Origin: Sulfurovum zhangzhouensis
Lineage (GTDB): Bacteria > Campylobacterota > Campylobacteria > Campylobacterales > Sulfurovaceae
Reading direction: 5' to 3'
Assembly (NCBI RefSeq): GCF_030347965.1
Contig: NZ_JAQIBD010000005.1
Location: forward strand, 45,268-109,267
DNA length: 64,000 nucleotides
Position 1 is the stretch's first letter. Every line of letters begins with the position of its first letter. The notes under the pieces were generated by a model that had not been told where the DNA came from, made no database searches, and saw only the letters and a program-made list of their open reading frames with translations. Shown here in pieces: positions 19,005 through 27,913 of the stretch. The translations under genes and the position numbers were made by a program.

Positions 19005-20213
19005 TTACTTATCTAACTCGTAAGCTTCATGAAGTGCACGGATCGCAAGCTCACCGTACTTTTCATCAATAACCATAGAGATCTTGATCTCAGATGTTGA
19101 GATCATCTGGATATTGATATTGTTCTGTGCCAATGTCGAAAATGCTTTAGCCGCAACACCAGAGTGAGACTTCATTCCTACACCTACTACAGACACTTTA
19201 CATATCTTCTCATCAAAGTCCATCCCTTTGATATCATGATCAAATTTTTCGATCACTGACTTTGCATTCTCAAGTTCACTTTGCGGCACAGTAAATCCAA
19301 GGTTTGTCTCACCATCAGCTGTAGCCATGTTTTGAATGATCATATCAACGTTAATGTTGTTATTTGCAAGCATTGTAAAAATCTCTGCTGCAATTCCAGG
19401 CTTATCTGACACTCCCCTAAGTGTAACTCTAGCCTGATTTCTATCCAATACAACACCGCTTACCAAAACTGCTTCCATATTTTCACTCTCCTCTGTTATC
19501 AATGTACCTTCATTGTCACTAAAACTGCTTTTTGCATAAAGTTTGACATGTAATTTTTTTGCCAATTCAACCGAACGGTTCTGTAGAACCTTCGCACCGA
19601 GACTTGACATCTCAAGCATCTCATCATAAGAGATCGTATCAAGCTTTTTAGCTCTTGGTTCTATACGCGGATCTGTAGTATAGATACCATCCACATCCGA
19701 ATAGATCTCACACTGGTCCGCACCGATCGCTCCGGCAATCGCTACTGCTGAAAGATCTGATCCTCCACGCCCGAGTGTTGATACATTACCTTCTTTCGTG
19801 ATCCCTTGGAACCCTGCAACGATCACGATCTTTCCTTCAGCAATCGCATCTTTCATCGGCTTAGGGTCGATCTCTTCAATACGTGCGTAGGTGTGGACAT
19901 CATCAGTCACGATCCCAGCCTGCCTTCCCGTCATTGCAACAGAATCATAACCTTTAGACTGAAGAGCTATCGAAAGAAGTGCCGCAGTCACTCTCTCTCC
20001 TGAACTTAACAGCATATCCATCTCTTTTTTAGCAGGATTGCTGCTGAAGTGTTCTGCATATCCTACAAGCTTGTTGGTCTCACCGCTCATTGCCGAGACA
20101 ACTACTACAAGATCATGTCCTTCTTCACGTGCCTTAATTACACGGGACGCAACATTTTCAATACGGTCCAAACCGCCTACACTAGTTCCACCATACTTAT
20201 GGACGATTAACAT
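19005..20213 (-). CDS. lysC: aspartate kinase
   Basis: 402 residues. N-terminal kinase domain with K-Y-G-G-T-S (4-9), V-V-S-A-M-S-G-E-T-N and G-R-G-G-S-D, followed by two ACT domains (about 265-330 and 345-402) that normally bind lysine/threonine for feedback control. First step of lysine, threonine, methionine and diaminopimelate synthesis. ATG start, 20 bases after rppH; first of the lysC-hobA-holB block. Confidence 0.96.
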   Translation of the reverse strand: MLIVHKYGGTSVGGLDRIENVASRVIKAREEGHDLVVVVSAMSGETNKLVGYAEHFSSNPAKKEMDMLLSSGERVTAALLSIALQSKGYDSVAMTGRQAGIVTDDVHTYARIEEIDPKPMKDAIAEGKIVIVAGFQGITKEGNVSTLGRGGSDLSAVAIAGAIGADQCEIYSDVDGIYTTDPRIEPRAKKLDTISYDEMLEMSSLGAKVLQNRSVELAKKLHVKLYAKSSFSDNEGTLITEESENMEAVLVSGVVLDRNQARVTLRGVSDKPGIAAEIFTMLANNNINVDMIIQNMATADGETNLGFTVPQSELENAKSVIEKFDHDIKGMDFDEKICKVSVVGVGMKSHSGVAAKAFSTLAQNNINIQMISTSEIKISMVIDEKYGELAIRALHEAYELDK

Positions 20214-20233
20214 CTTTTACCTTTTTTCAAATT

Positions 20234-20710
20234 TTAAATTAAACCTTCATCTTTAAAGTAGTCGATCACTTTGCGATAGACTTTACGTTTAAAATAGGTC
20301 ACTTTCTTAAATACATCTTCATACGCAACAAAGTCATACTCTTCAAACTCCGGGATATCATATGCATTCAGATCGATTGTTGCACCTTCTTTCAGACGCA
20401 CCAAAAAATATTTCTGGGTCTGTCCGTCATATGGGTAGATTTTACTGCTTCTCGCTGAACCCGGGAAGTCATAGGTAATCCACTCGGGAAACTCTCCCAA
20501 TACCTCAACTTCTGCACACCCTATCTCTTCAAGTAACTCCCTATGTAAGGCTTCATACGGTGTCTCTCCGTCATCGATACCTCCCTGGGGAAATTGCCAA
20601 ACATTTTTGACATCACTTCGATGTGCGATAAAAAATTCGCACTTATCTGGATAATTTGAGGAGAGTATGACTGCTGCAACATTTGGGCGATAACGCTTTT
20701 TTGTTTGCAT
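20234..20710 (-). CDS. rppH: RNA pyrophosphohydrolase (Nudix)
   Basis: Removes pyrophosphate from mRNA 5' ends, starting decay. The Nudix box G-G-I-D-D-G-E-T-x5-H-R-E-L-L-E-E-I-G is complete, and the R-P-N-V-A-A-V-I start and W-Q-F-P-Q-G-G match RppH/NudH. A GTG at 20722 is in frame, but GGAAGAG lies just before the ATG at 20710, which I take as start (158 residues). Heads the minus-strand run into lysC and is divergent from hemW. Helicobacter has the same neighbour order (HP1228-HP1229). Confidence 0.92.
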   Translation of the reverse strand: MQTKKRYRPNVAAVILSSNYPDKCEFFIAHRSDVKNVWQFPQGGIDDGETPYEALHRELLEEIGCAEVEVLGEFPEWITYDFPGSARSSKIYPYDGQTQKYFLVRLKEGATIDLNAYDIPEFEEYDFVAYEDVFKKVTYFKRKVYRKVIDYFKDEGLI

Positions 20711-20746
20711 CTTCTCTTCCACAACTTAACTAAAGTAATTTTTTCT

Positions 20747-20760
20747 GATAAAATTTTATC
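20747..20760. promoter_or_regulatory. 14-base palindrome between rppH and hemW
   Basis: GATAAAATTTTATC is a perfect palindrome in the divergent intergenic region. It may be an operator or a by-product of two overlapping AT-rich promoters. Confidence 0.3.
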
Positions 20761-20808
20761 TAAAATAGAGTTATATTCAGTTTTGAAAAGACTCCAAAAG
20801 GTGTAAAT

Positions 20809-21864
20809 TTGCTTGCTTATCTTCATATCCCCTACTGTGACTCCAAATGTCACTACTGTAGTTTCAACTCCTACGTGGATAAATTTGATACGCGTAAAGC
20901 ATATATGCAAGCCCTTAAAAGACAACTGGAATTTGAACTCGAACGCTTTGAAGTAAAAAAAGGTTCAATCGAAACACTCTTCATAGGTGGCGGTACGCCT
21001 TCTACCGTTGCACCTAAACTCTATGAACCGATCTTTGCATTGTTGAAGCCTTATTTGCAACAAGATGCTGAGATCACTACTGAAGCCAATCCCAATTCCG
21101 CTACAACTTCATGGATAGAAGGGATGAAAGCACTGGGAGTCAACCGCATCAGCTTTGGCGTACAAAGCTTCGATGAAAAAAAACTTGAGGCATTGGGCCG
21201 TGCGCATAACCCAATACAGGCAAAAGAGGCTATCATCCGGGCACATGATGCGGGGATCGAGCATATCTCACTTGATCTGATCTACAATTACCGAAACGAT
21301 ACGAAAACATTGCTTCACTCAGATATAGATCAAGCCTTCGAACTACCTATCGATCATATCTCAGCTTATGAACTTACGATCGAAGACGGCACCAAGTTCA
21401 CACAAACACCTGAGGTCAGACAAGAGAATGAATTACTGGCTTTTTATGTTGCCGATGAGATCAGAAAACGAGGTTTTGAGCATTATGAGATCTCAAACTT
21501 TGGACATTATCAAAGCAAACATAACAAAGGTTACTGGGAACTCAAAGACTATATCGGTGCAGGGGCAGGGGCAGTAGGTTTTCTCAAAGAACGCCGCTTT
21601 TATCCGCAAAATGATATTCAAGCCTATATCAGCGACCCTTTAAAGATCATTGAAGAAGCACTAAATTCTGATGATCTGCTCACTGAAAGGCTTTTCCTGG
21701 GGTTGCGAAGCAACATCGGTATAGAGAGCAACATATTGAATGAATCGATGAAAACAAAAGCAAATACCCTTGTAGAGGAAAATAAGTTACGCAAAGAAGG
21801 GTCGCGTTACTTCAATGAAAATTACTTTTTGAGTGATGAATTGGCACTCTATATTTTAGGATAA
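20809..21864 (+). CDS. hemW: radical SAM haem chaperone HemW
   Basis: 351 residues, radical-SAM family related to oxygen-independent coproporphyrinogen oxidase. It has the C-x3-C-x2-C cluster motif (C-D-S-K-C-H-Y-C, residues 10-17), F-I-G-G-G-T-P-S and the V-N-R-I-S-F-G-V-Q-S-F block, but lacks the N-terminal extension of HemN, so HemW (haem insertion into respiratory enzymes) fits better. The start codon is TTG with AAAGG seven bases upstream; no ATG is available before the cluster. The likely promoter is in the rppH intergenic gap. Confidence 0.88.
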   Translation: MLAYLHIPYCDSKCHYCSFNSYVDKFDTRKAYMQALKRQLEFELERFEVKKGSIETLFIGGGTPSTVAPKLYEPIFALLKPYLQQDAEITTEANPNSATTSWIEGMKALGVNRISFGVQSFDEKKLEALGRAHNPIQAKEAIIRAHDAGIEHISLDLIYNYRNDTKTLLHSDIDQAFELPIDHISAYELTIEDGTKFTQTPEVRQENELLAFYVADEIRKRGFEHYEISNFGHYQSKHNKGYWELKDYIGAGAGAVGFLKERRFYPQNDIQAYISDPLKIIEEALNSDDLLTERLFLGLRSNIGIESNILNESMKTKANTLVEENKLRKEGSRYFNENYFLSDELALYILG

Positions 21865-21901
21865 TTGGTTAAAATACAGCAATTAAATAAGAAGGCATTT
21901 T

Positions 21902-22420
21902 ATGTTTGGAATCGGATTTACTGAGTTAGTCCTTATCGCTATCGTTGCTATCCTCTTTTTGGGGCCAGACAAGCTACCTCAAGCGATGGTGGAAATAGCA
22001 AAATTTATCAAAAGTGTAAAACAGACTGTAGGTGAAGCAAAAAGTTCACTCGAAGAAGAGATCAAGATCGCTGATCTCAAAGAAGAAGCGATGAATTACA
22101 AAAAGCAGCTTACGGATGTTTCAGATGAACTCAAAGGTTTTAAAAACCTGAATCTGGATGATCTTGACAGTGATTTTAGTGCCGGTAAAGACTCATCAGA
22201 TATGACAGCTGCACAAAAACATAGGCAACAAGTTGAAGAACAAGCAAAGAACGCTGCTTCAAAGAGTGATGAAACAATCGCTACACAGGTAGAACCAAAA
22301 CAAGAACATAGCCAGATCAAAACAAAACCAAAGAAAAAACCGGACCCTTATGCACAGGCAGATAGAACACCTAAAGGTTCTGAAGTTGAAGAGAAAGACA
22401 ATAAAAGCGAGGATGCTTAA
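21902..22420 (+). CDS. tatB: Sec-independent protein translocase subunit TatB
   Basis: 172 residues: a short N-terminal membrane helix (4-21) starting F-G-I-G-F-T-E-L with the family's conserved Glu, the L-G-P-D-K-L-P hinge, an amphipathic helix, then a long charged, disordered tail. TatB with TatC forms the receptor for twin-arginine signal peptides; candidate clients here are SoxB and SoxY. The stop overlaps the tatC start (TAATG). TatA is not in the window. Confidence 0.93.
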   Translation: MFGIGFTELVLIAIVAILFLGPDKLPQAMVEIAKFIKSVKQTVGEAKSSLEEEIKIADLKEEAMNYKKQLTDVSDELKGFKNLNLDDLDSDFSAGKDSSDMTAAQKHRQQVEEQAKNAASKSDETIATQVEPKQEHSQIKTKPKKKPDPYAQADRTPKGSEVEEKDNKSEDA

Positions 22421-23499
22421 TGTTTGAAGATCTTCGTCCTCATTTAGTTGAACTCCGAAAACGCCTCGGGCTTTCTGTTATCTCGGTTTTTATTATGTTT
22501 GCGATCGCATTTACTTTCCACCAGTACATTCTTGCCTGGGTGACGCAGCCGCTCAACGATGCACTTACGCAAGTAGGTCTGATCATTGAAAATAAAGGTA
22601 CGGCACACTGGAAGATACAACAAGATGAAAATACTACTGAAATAACTGTAAAAAAACCGGAATATCAGTCAAACAGTGCCCAGTCTTATGCATATGAAGC
22701 CTCTCAATCAGCACAGAAGCTTCACGATAATCTAAGCCAGGCTTCTGATGTTGCAGTCAAGCAAAGCAACCCTGAACTTGCTTCACTCCTTAAAGAGGCA
22801 GCTACTTCAGCTAAAACAACAGCTGAAGCAACATCCAAACTCATCACCCTTTTGGATGATGTTAACCACTCAGTAGAAAATGCTTCCAAGAAGACTTTTG
22901 AAGGTATGGTAACAACACACCAGATCGGAGGGGTTTTCTTTGTAGCACTTAAGGTCTCTTTCTTTGCCGCACTGCTTGGTGCGCTGCCGTTTATACTTTA
23001 TCAGCTTTGGCTCTTTGTCTCTCCAGGACTCTATGCCAATGAGAAGAAGATGATCATTCCGTTTGTCGTAGGCGGGTCGATCATGTTCTTTATCGGTGTG
23101 CTCTTTGCCTACTACGTAGTTACTCCGTTTGGATTCCAATTCCTGATCACCTTTGGTTCATTCCTTTATACACCACTGATCAATATTGAGGATTATGTTG
23201 GATTCTTTGCCAAAATTATGATGGGATTCGGTATTGCATTTGAGCTGCCTGTATTTGCCTACTTCCTGGCATTGCTGGGTCTTGTAACAGACAAATCACT
23301 CAAAGACTTTTTCAAATACGCAATCCTTATCATCTTTGTACTCGCAGCCCTTCTTACCCCGCCGGATGTACTCACACAACTTCTGATGGCATTCCCGCTT
23401 ATCCTTCTTTATGGTATCTCTATTCTTATCGTACGTATGGTCAACCCGTATAAAGAGGATGAAGATGAGGAAGAAGTGATAGAAGCTAAGGATAGTTAA
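22420..23499 (+). CDS. tatC: twin-arginine translocase subunit TatC with a large periplasmic insertion
   Basis: 359 residues against about 250 for a usual TatC. The N-terminus (R-P-H-L-V-E-L-R-K-R-L), the L-Y-Q-L-W-L-F-V-S-P-G-L-Y loop and L-T-P-P-D-V are normal, with six helices. The extra length lies almost wholly between helix 1 and helix 2, about residues 58-160: an Ala/Ser/Gln/Lys-rich stretch with heptad-like spacing that should form a coiled coil in the periplasm. The frame continues into an acidic C-terminus. Translationally coupled to tatB and followed by queA. The insertion is real in this frame; its role is unknown. Confidence 0.93.
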   Translation: MFEDLRPHLVELRKRLGLSVISVFIMFAIAFTFHQYILAWVTQPLNDALTQVGLIIENKGTAHWKIQQDENTTEITVKKPEYQSNSAQSYAYEASQSAQKLHDNLSQASDVAVKQSNPELASLLKEAATSAKTTAEATSKLITLLDDVNHSVENASKKTFEGMVTTHQIGGVFFVALKVSFFAALLGALPFILYQLWLFVSPGLYANEKKMIIPFVVGGSIMFFIGVLFAYYVVTPFGFQFLITFGSFLYTPLINIEDYVGFFAKIMMGFGIAFELPVFAYFLALLGLVTDKSLKDFFKYAILIIFVLAALLTPPDVLTQLLMAFPLILLYGISILIVRMVNPYKEDEDEEEVIEAKDS

Positions 23500-23502
23500 A
23501 CC

Positions 23503-24546
23503 TTGGCAACGTCAGCTGAACTCATTACCGAAAATTATGACTATGAACTCCCAACGGAGCTCATAGCCTCTACGCCAGTCTATCCAAGAGATAGTGCCAA
23601 GCTTCTAGTCTATGACCGTAAAAGCGACACTATCACCCATACCACATTTGCACATCTTTTAGAGTACGTACCAAACGAGTGCGATGTGTTTTTGAATGAT
23701 ACCCGTGTAATCAAAGCACGTATTTTTGGGCATAAGGAGAAGATAGGTGGACAGGGTGGAGGTAAAGTAGAACTCCTCTTCAACAAATCACTCGATGCTT
23801 ACCGGTCTTTAGTATTGATCCGCGGAAAAATAACGATAGGGATGAAACTGTACTTTGAAGAAGGATTGGTTGCAACGGTTGAGGAGCTCCACGACGATGG
23901 AAGCCGTACGGTCACGTTTACACAAGATCAGTCCCCTCTTCGTTTTGAAGAGCTTGTCATGCTTCTTGATAAAATCGGACACCTGCCTCTACCACCTTAC
24001 ATGCAACGTGAAGACAACAAAGATGATGAGAGAGATTATCAGACCCTCTTTGCACAGCATGCCGGTGCAGTTGCAGCCCCTACGGCATCTCTACACTTTA
24101 CCCCTGAACTCTTTGAAAAGATGCGAATTAGGCATAAAACACATAAAATCACACTGCATGTAGGTGCAGGCACATTTAAACCTGTTGAGAGTGATAATAT
24201 CCTCGATCATCCAATGCACTCAGAGTTCTTTTATATCAGTGATGAAGCAGCCAAAGTACTAGATAGCGATAGACCTATTCTGGCAATAGGTACCACAGTA
24301 ACACGTACGGTGGAGTATTATGTACGCACCGGTAAAAAAGAAGGAGAATGTGATCTTTTCCTAAACCCCCACAACCCACCGCAACGTGTTACACATCTGC
24401 TTACAAACTTCCATTTACCTAAAAGTACACTCATTATGCTTGTTTCATCTTTTATTGGAAGAGAAAAAACGTTACAATTGTATAAAGAGGCAGTAGAGAA
24501 GAAATATAGATTTTTCTCATATGGGGATGCAATGTTAATTTTATAG
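23503..24546 (+). CDS. queA: S-adenosylmethionine:tRNA ribosyltransferase-isomerase
   Basis: Transfers and isomerises the ribosyl group of SAM onto preQ1-tRNA to make epoxyqueuosine. Family motifs visible: Y-D-Y-E-L-P near the start, N-D-T-R-V-I-K-A-R, H-A-G-A-V-A-A-P-T-A-S-L-H-F-T and H-V-G-A-G-T-F-K-P-V. 347 residues is normal. Start codon is TTG, with AAGGA ten bases upstream inside the end of tatC; only 3 bases separate it from the tatC stop. Confidence 0.96.
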   Translation: MATSAELITENYDYELPTELIASTPVYPRDSAKLLVYDRKSDTITHTTFAHLLEYVPNECDVFLNDTRVIKARIFGHKEKIGGQGGGKVELLFNKSLDAYRSLVLIRGKITIGMKLYFEEGLVATVEELHDDGSRTVTFTQDQSPLRFEELVMLLDKIGHLPLPPYMQREDNKDDERDYQTLFAQHAGAVAAPTASLHFTPELFEKMRIRHKTHKITLHVGAGTFKPVESDNILDHPMHSEFFYISDEAAKVLDSDRPILAIGTTVTRTVEYYVRTGKKEGECDLFLNPHNPPQRVTHLLTNFHLPKSTLIMLVSSFIGREKTLQLYKEAVEKKYRFFSYGDAMLIL

Positions 24547-24555
24547 AGGTGTAAA

Positions 24556-25176
24556 ATGAAACAGTTTTCAACACTACTTTTTACAATGCTCTTGTTGGCT
24601 GGATGTGCGCAGAAAAAACCCTACACATACCCCAACTACGATATCATCAAACCTGAAGTCACTTGTAAACCAAATCGTTACAATATCCAGACCCTGTTAG
24701 GATTCTATCTTGATAAACCGTATGTATGGGCTGAAGAAGGACCTGATGCATTTGATTGTTCAGGTCTTACCTACAATATCTATGGTCAAATGGGAGTTGA
24801 AATCCCGCGTGTCGCAAGAGAACAGGCAAAAGTAGGGAAAACCATACCGTTCAAAGATCTGCAAGAAGGCGACCTTATCTTCTTTGGTTCAACCAATAAA
24901 CGAAGTAAATACATTTCACATGTAGGTATCTATCTGGGGGATGGCTGGTTTGCACATGCAAGCAGTAAAGATCGTAAAGTCACTGTTACACAATTTAGTG
25001 AAGAACCGAGGTACCTAAAGCGTATGAAGTTATGTAAACGTTATCTTAGTGAAGATGAGACAAAACTCTATATGACCTGTGATGCACCGCTTGAAAAAAT
25101 GCAAGTGACAAGTACACGCTACACCACACCATGGAAAACAGGGATGAAACTTCCTAAAAAAGCCGTTCCCCATTAA
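24556..25176 (+). CDS. NlpC/P60 cell-wall endopeptidase lipoprotein
   Basis: 206 residues. A lipoprotein signal with lipobox L-L-A-G-C (Cys17) precedes an NlpC/P60 domain (about 45-165) with catalytic Cys68 in F-D-C-S-G-L, His122 in S-H-V-G-I-Y and a following F-A-H-A-S. Such enzymes cut peptidoglycan peptides (gamma-D-Glu-mDAP bonds in Spr/MepS). Nine bases after queA with its own AGAGGTG ribosome site. Confidence 0.9.
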   Translation: MKQFSTLLFTMLLLAGCAQKKPYTYPNYDIIKPEVTCKPNRYNIQTLLGFYLDKPYVWAEEGPDAFDCSGLTYNIYGQMGVEIPRVAREQAKVGKTIPFKDLQEGDLIFFGSTNKRSKYISHVGIYLGDGWFAHASSKDRKVTVTQFSEEPRYLKRMKLCKRYLSEDETKLYMTCDAPLEKMQVTSTRYTTPWKTGMKLPKKAVPH

Positions 25177-25184
25177 GTATTAAA

Positions 25185-25586
25185 ATGGCAAAAGTTTCAC
25201 CCAATATTCCTTGCCCGTGCGGAAGTCAGAAAAAATATAAAAAGTGTTGTGCAATCTATCATAAAGGAGCACTTGCGCAAGATGCTTTGAGTTTGATGAA
25301 ATCACGCTATAGTGCTTTTGCCACAGGTGATGCTGACTATATCATCAAAACTACTCATCCGGAAAATCCTGACTATACTTTAGATCGTAAATCATGGAAA
25401 AATGATATTGACCTTTTTAGTAAACATACAGAGTTCCTGGGATTAAAAATCATAGAGTTTGTCGATGGAGAAGAAGAGGCCTATGTTGCTTTTGAAGCTT
25501 CTCTCTCCAGCGGACCACTGATAGAGAAAAGCCGTTTTCTAAAGCGTGAAGGAAGATGGTTATACGTGGATGGACTGATCTCCTGA
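25185..25586 (+). CDS. YchJ-family (UPF0225) SEC-C protein
   Basis: 133 residues with an N-terminal SEC-C metal-binding motif C-P-C-G-x8-C-C (9-21), as found at the end of SecA, followed by a small NTF2-like YchJ domain with L-M-x-S-R-Y-S-A-F. Function is not established for the family; metal binding is the only safe inference. Last gene of the plus-strand tat-queA run, convergent with the hybrid kinase. Confidence 0.85.
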   Translation: MAKVSPNIPCPCGSQKKYKKCCAIYHKGALAQDALSLMKSRYSAFATGDADYIIKTTHPENPDYTLDRKSWKNDIDLFSKHTEFLGLKIIEFVDGEEEAYVAFEASLSSGPLIEKSRFLKREGRWLYVDGLIS

Positions 25587-27779
25587 TCACTCCATCATGT
25601 CTTTTGTAAAGAGATATGCTTCAATTGCACGTTTTACTTTTGAAAGCTCTTTGGCATACTTTTCAACATAACCTGGAAGCAGATCCTGTTTGTTGAAAAG
25701 AATATACTTGTAAACCTCATTGACAAGATCATGAAGACCTGCTGCACCAATTGTACCTGAAAGACCGCGCATATCAACACAGAGCATTTTAATCTGTTCA
25801 TAACGTTTCTCATGCACCAGCTTCTCAAATGTTTTATCACTCTCCCCATACGCTTCGACGAATTCTCTGATAAGTTCTATATAAAGCGCTTCATTACTAT
25901 TTGTATGTGTGATACCTTTTTCTATATTCAATCCCTCAAAGACTGCTTCTCTTTCTTTTTTCTCTTCGTCTTTAGCCTCTTCTATCGCCTTGTTAGAAAT
26001 AAACATAGACATTGCCTGATAGAGTTTACCTACATTCAGTGGTTTAGCTAAAAATGCATTGACCCCGCAGCTAAACATTTTCTGCTTTTCACTCTCCAGG
26101 ATCAATGCTGTGAAGGCTACGATCGGAACGGCATCAAATTTTCTCTCTGCACGTATCACCTGTGTAGCACTAAATCCATCCATCACAGGCATATTGATAT
26201 CCATCAAGATAAAATCAAATTTCACTTTTCCTGACTTAACTATCTCGACAGCCTGCTGACCGTCACATGCAAGTGAAATTTTGATGCCAGAATTAGAGAA
26301 TAGATTTGTAAGAACCTTCTGGTTGATAAGGTTGTCATCTACAATCAAAACTTGTTTACCCGCAAACTCAGCAAAGCTCTCCTGGGTAATCCCTTTAGCT
26401 TCTACTATATCAGATTTGTATACTTTTGCTTTTGGTAAATGTTCACCTTCCTCTTCACCGATATGATCTTCAAGAAGTACCTTGGATACCCCCATATCAT
26501 AAAGGCTGATGATCAGTTCAAATACCCTCTCCTGGTTAACCGGTTTAAAGAGATGTGCATCGATCAATCCATCATGGTAAACACTCTCTTTAATATTTAA
26601 GAGATTATTAAGGGCAATGATTTTTACCTCGTTGTTGTCTTCTTTGATCTCTTGCAGATGCCTAAGAACGTTGCCACTAAAGAGCGACTCTTTGAGTATG
26701 ATAATATCATAATCATTCATCTTTGGCATAGCGTATTCAAAATCCTCTTTTTTGATCACTCTTACATCATGTCTAAAGTAAGCAAACATTTTTTTGATTG
26801 CCAGTGCGGAGTTAAAGTTGGAATCAACAATTAAGACTTTCTTTTCAATCAGTGATTTATCCGGCAAACGGTATCTTCTTCTATTTTCCGGGTCTACAAG
26901 CTTCATTGGAAGATCAAGGATAAATGTCGTCCCCTTACCTGCCAAGCTCTCCACATGAAGAGAACCGCCCATAAGTTCAGCTAGTGATTTGGCGATAAAA
27001 AGCCCCAGTCTTACATATGTCCCCTCTTCTTCATTATAATATGGAACAAAGAGGGACTCTGATTCACCTGCAGGGATACCCGGTCCGGTATCTCTCAATC
27101 TGAACTGAAGATCTATCATATCCTCATAGTTGTTGAACATGGAGACTTCAAGTTTCAGCTCTTCATCAGTGAGATTAGAGAACATATACTCAAACAGATT
27201 GGTTAAAATACGGCCAATATACAAAGAGTCACCTATCAAATGACGTGGAACATTGTTATTCACATCAAATATCAGTTCTATTTCCTTACCTGCATGCTTC
27301 GTACCAAGCAATCCAGATACCTCATTCAGAACATTGTTAAAATTGAAAGGTTTATTATTAATCTCAATTTTTTTGGACTTGAGGCGTAAAAAATAGATCA
27401 AATCGTTAGTAACCCCTAAGAGTTGATCTTCTATATCACCCATCAACTGCTCTTTTTCCAGAGATGAGCTGATATTGTTTTCAATGATTGCTTGACTTTT
27501 TTTCAGCGCTTGTTGCGCAGCGTCATGAATGTTTTCACTCATATTCGTAAGAATCTGATTTTGTTTCTCTTCCATTTCAAGCTGTTTGGCTAACATATTC
27601 TCATGGAACTTGCGAAGCTTTGCTATTTGTCTAGAAGCAAAAAAAAGTATTCCCGTCGCTACAAGTGCTACGATTAAAATCACTGTCCAAATACTCACTG
27701 TTTCAAAGCTGTTATCTTTCTCTGCTGCTTCCAGGAATGATATTGCTACACTACCGAGTAACCAAATAAATCTTCCCAT
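25587..27779 (-). CDS. hybrid sensor-kinase-like protein with degenerate catalytic domains
   Basis: 730 residues: two N-terminal hydrophobic segments (1-18 and 30-48), coiled coil (55-100), DHp/ATPase module (75-293), receiver 1 (312-430), receiver 2 (474-595), HPt-like domain (615-720). Key residues are missing: the phospho-His site reads M-S-E-N-I-H (80-85) instead of M-S-H-E-I-R, the N-box second Asn is Tyr198, receiver 1 has Lys363 at the phospho-Asp position, and the HPt histidine is Val668. Receiver 2 is intact (Asp481/482, Asp527, Thr557, Lys579), as is the D-x-G-x-G ATP loop. So the protein may not phosphorylate itself but could take phosphate at Asp527. Good AAAGGAG start. Targets unknown. 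Confidence 0.85.
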   Translation of the reverse strand: MGRFIWLLGSVAISFLEAAEKDNSFETVSIWTVILIVALVATGILFFASRQIAKLRKFHENMLAKQLEMEEKQNQILTNMSENIHDAAQQALKKSQAIIENNISSSLEKEQLMGDIEDQLLGVTNDLIYFLRLKSKKIEINNKPFNFNNVLNEVSGLLGTKHAGKEIELIFDVNNNVPRHLIGDSLYIGRILTNLFEYMFSNLTDEELKLEVSMFNNYEDMIDLQFRLRDTGPGIPAGESESLFVPYYNEEEGTYVRLGLFIAKSLAELMGGSLHVESLAGKGTTFILDLPMKLVDPENRRRYRLPDKSLIEKKVLIVDSNFNSALAIKKMFAYFRHDVRVIKKEDFEYAMPKMNDYDIIILKESLFSGNVLRHLQEIKEDNNEVKIIALNNLLNIKESVYHDGLIDAHLFKPVNQERVFELIISLYDMGVSKVLLEDHIGEEEGEHLPKAKVYKSDIVEAKGITQESFAEFAGKQVLIVDDNLINQKVLTNLFSNSGIKISLACDGQQAVEIVKSGKVKFDFILMDINMPVMDGFSATQVIRAERKFDAVPIVAFTALILESEKQKMFSCGVNAFLAKPLNVGKLYQAMSMFISNKAIEEAKDEEKKEREAVFEGLNIEKGITHTNSNEALYIELIREFVEAYGESDKTFEKLVHEKRYEQIKMLCVDMRGLSGTIGAAGLHDLVNEVYKYILFNKQDLLPGYVEKYAKELSKVKRAIEAYLFTKDMME

Positions 27780-27913
27780 TTAAAACTCCTTTCAGGTATT
27801 CTATCATAAGCAGATTTATATAGCCATATCTTTAAACCAATATTTATTCTATAACACAATATTTCCACAAACTTATCTTATGATGTACTCATCTTACTTA
27901 GAAAGGACTATTT

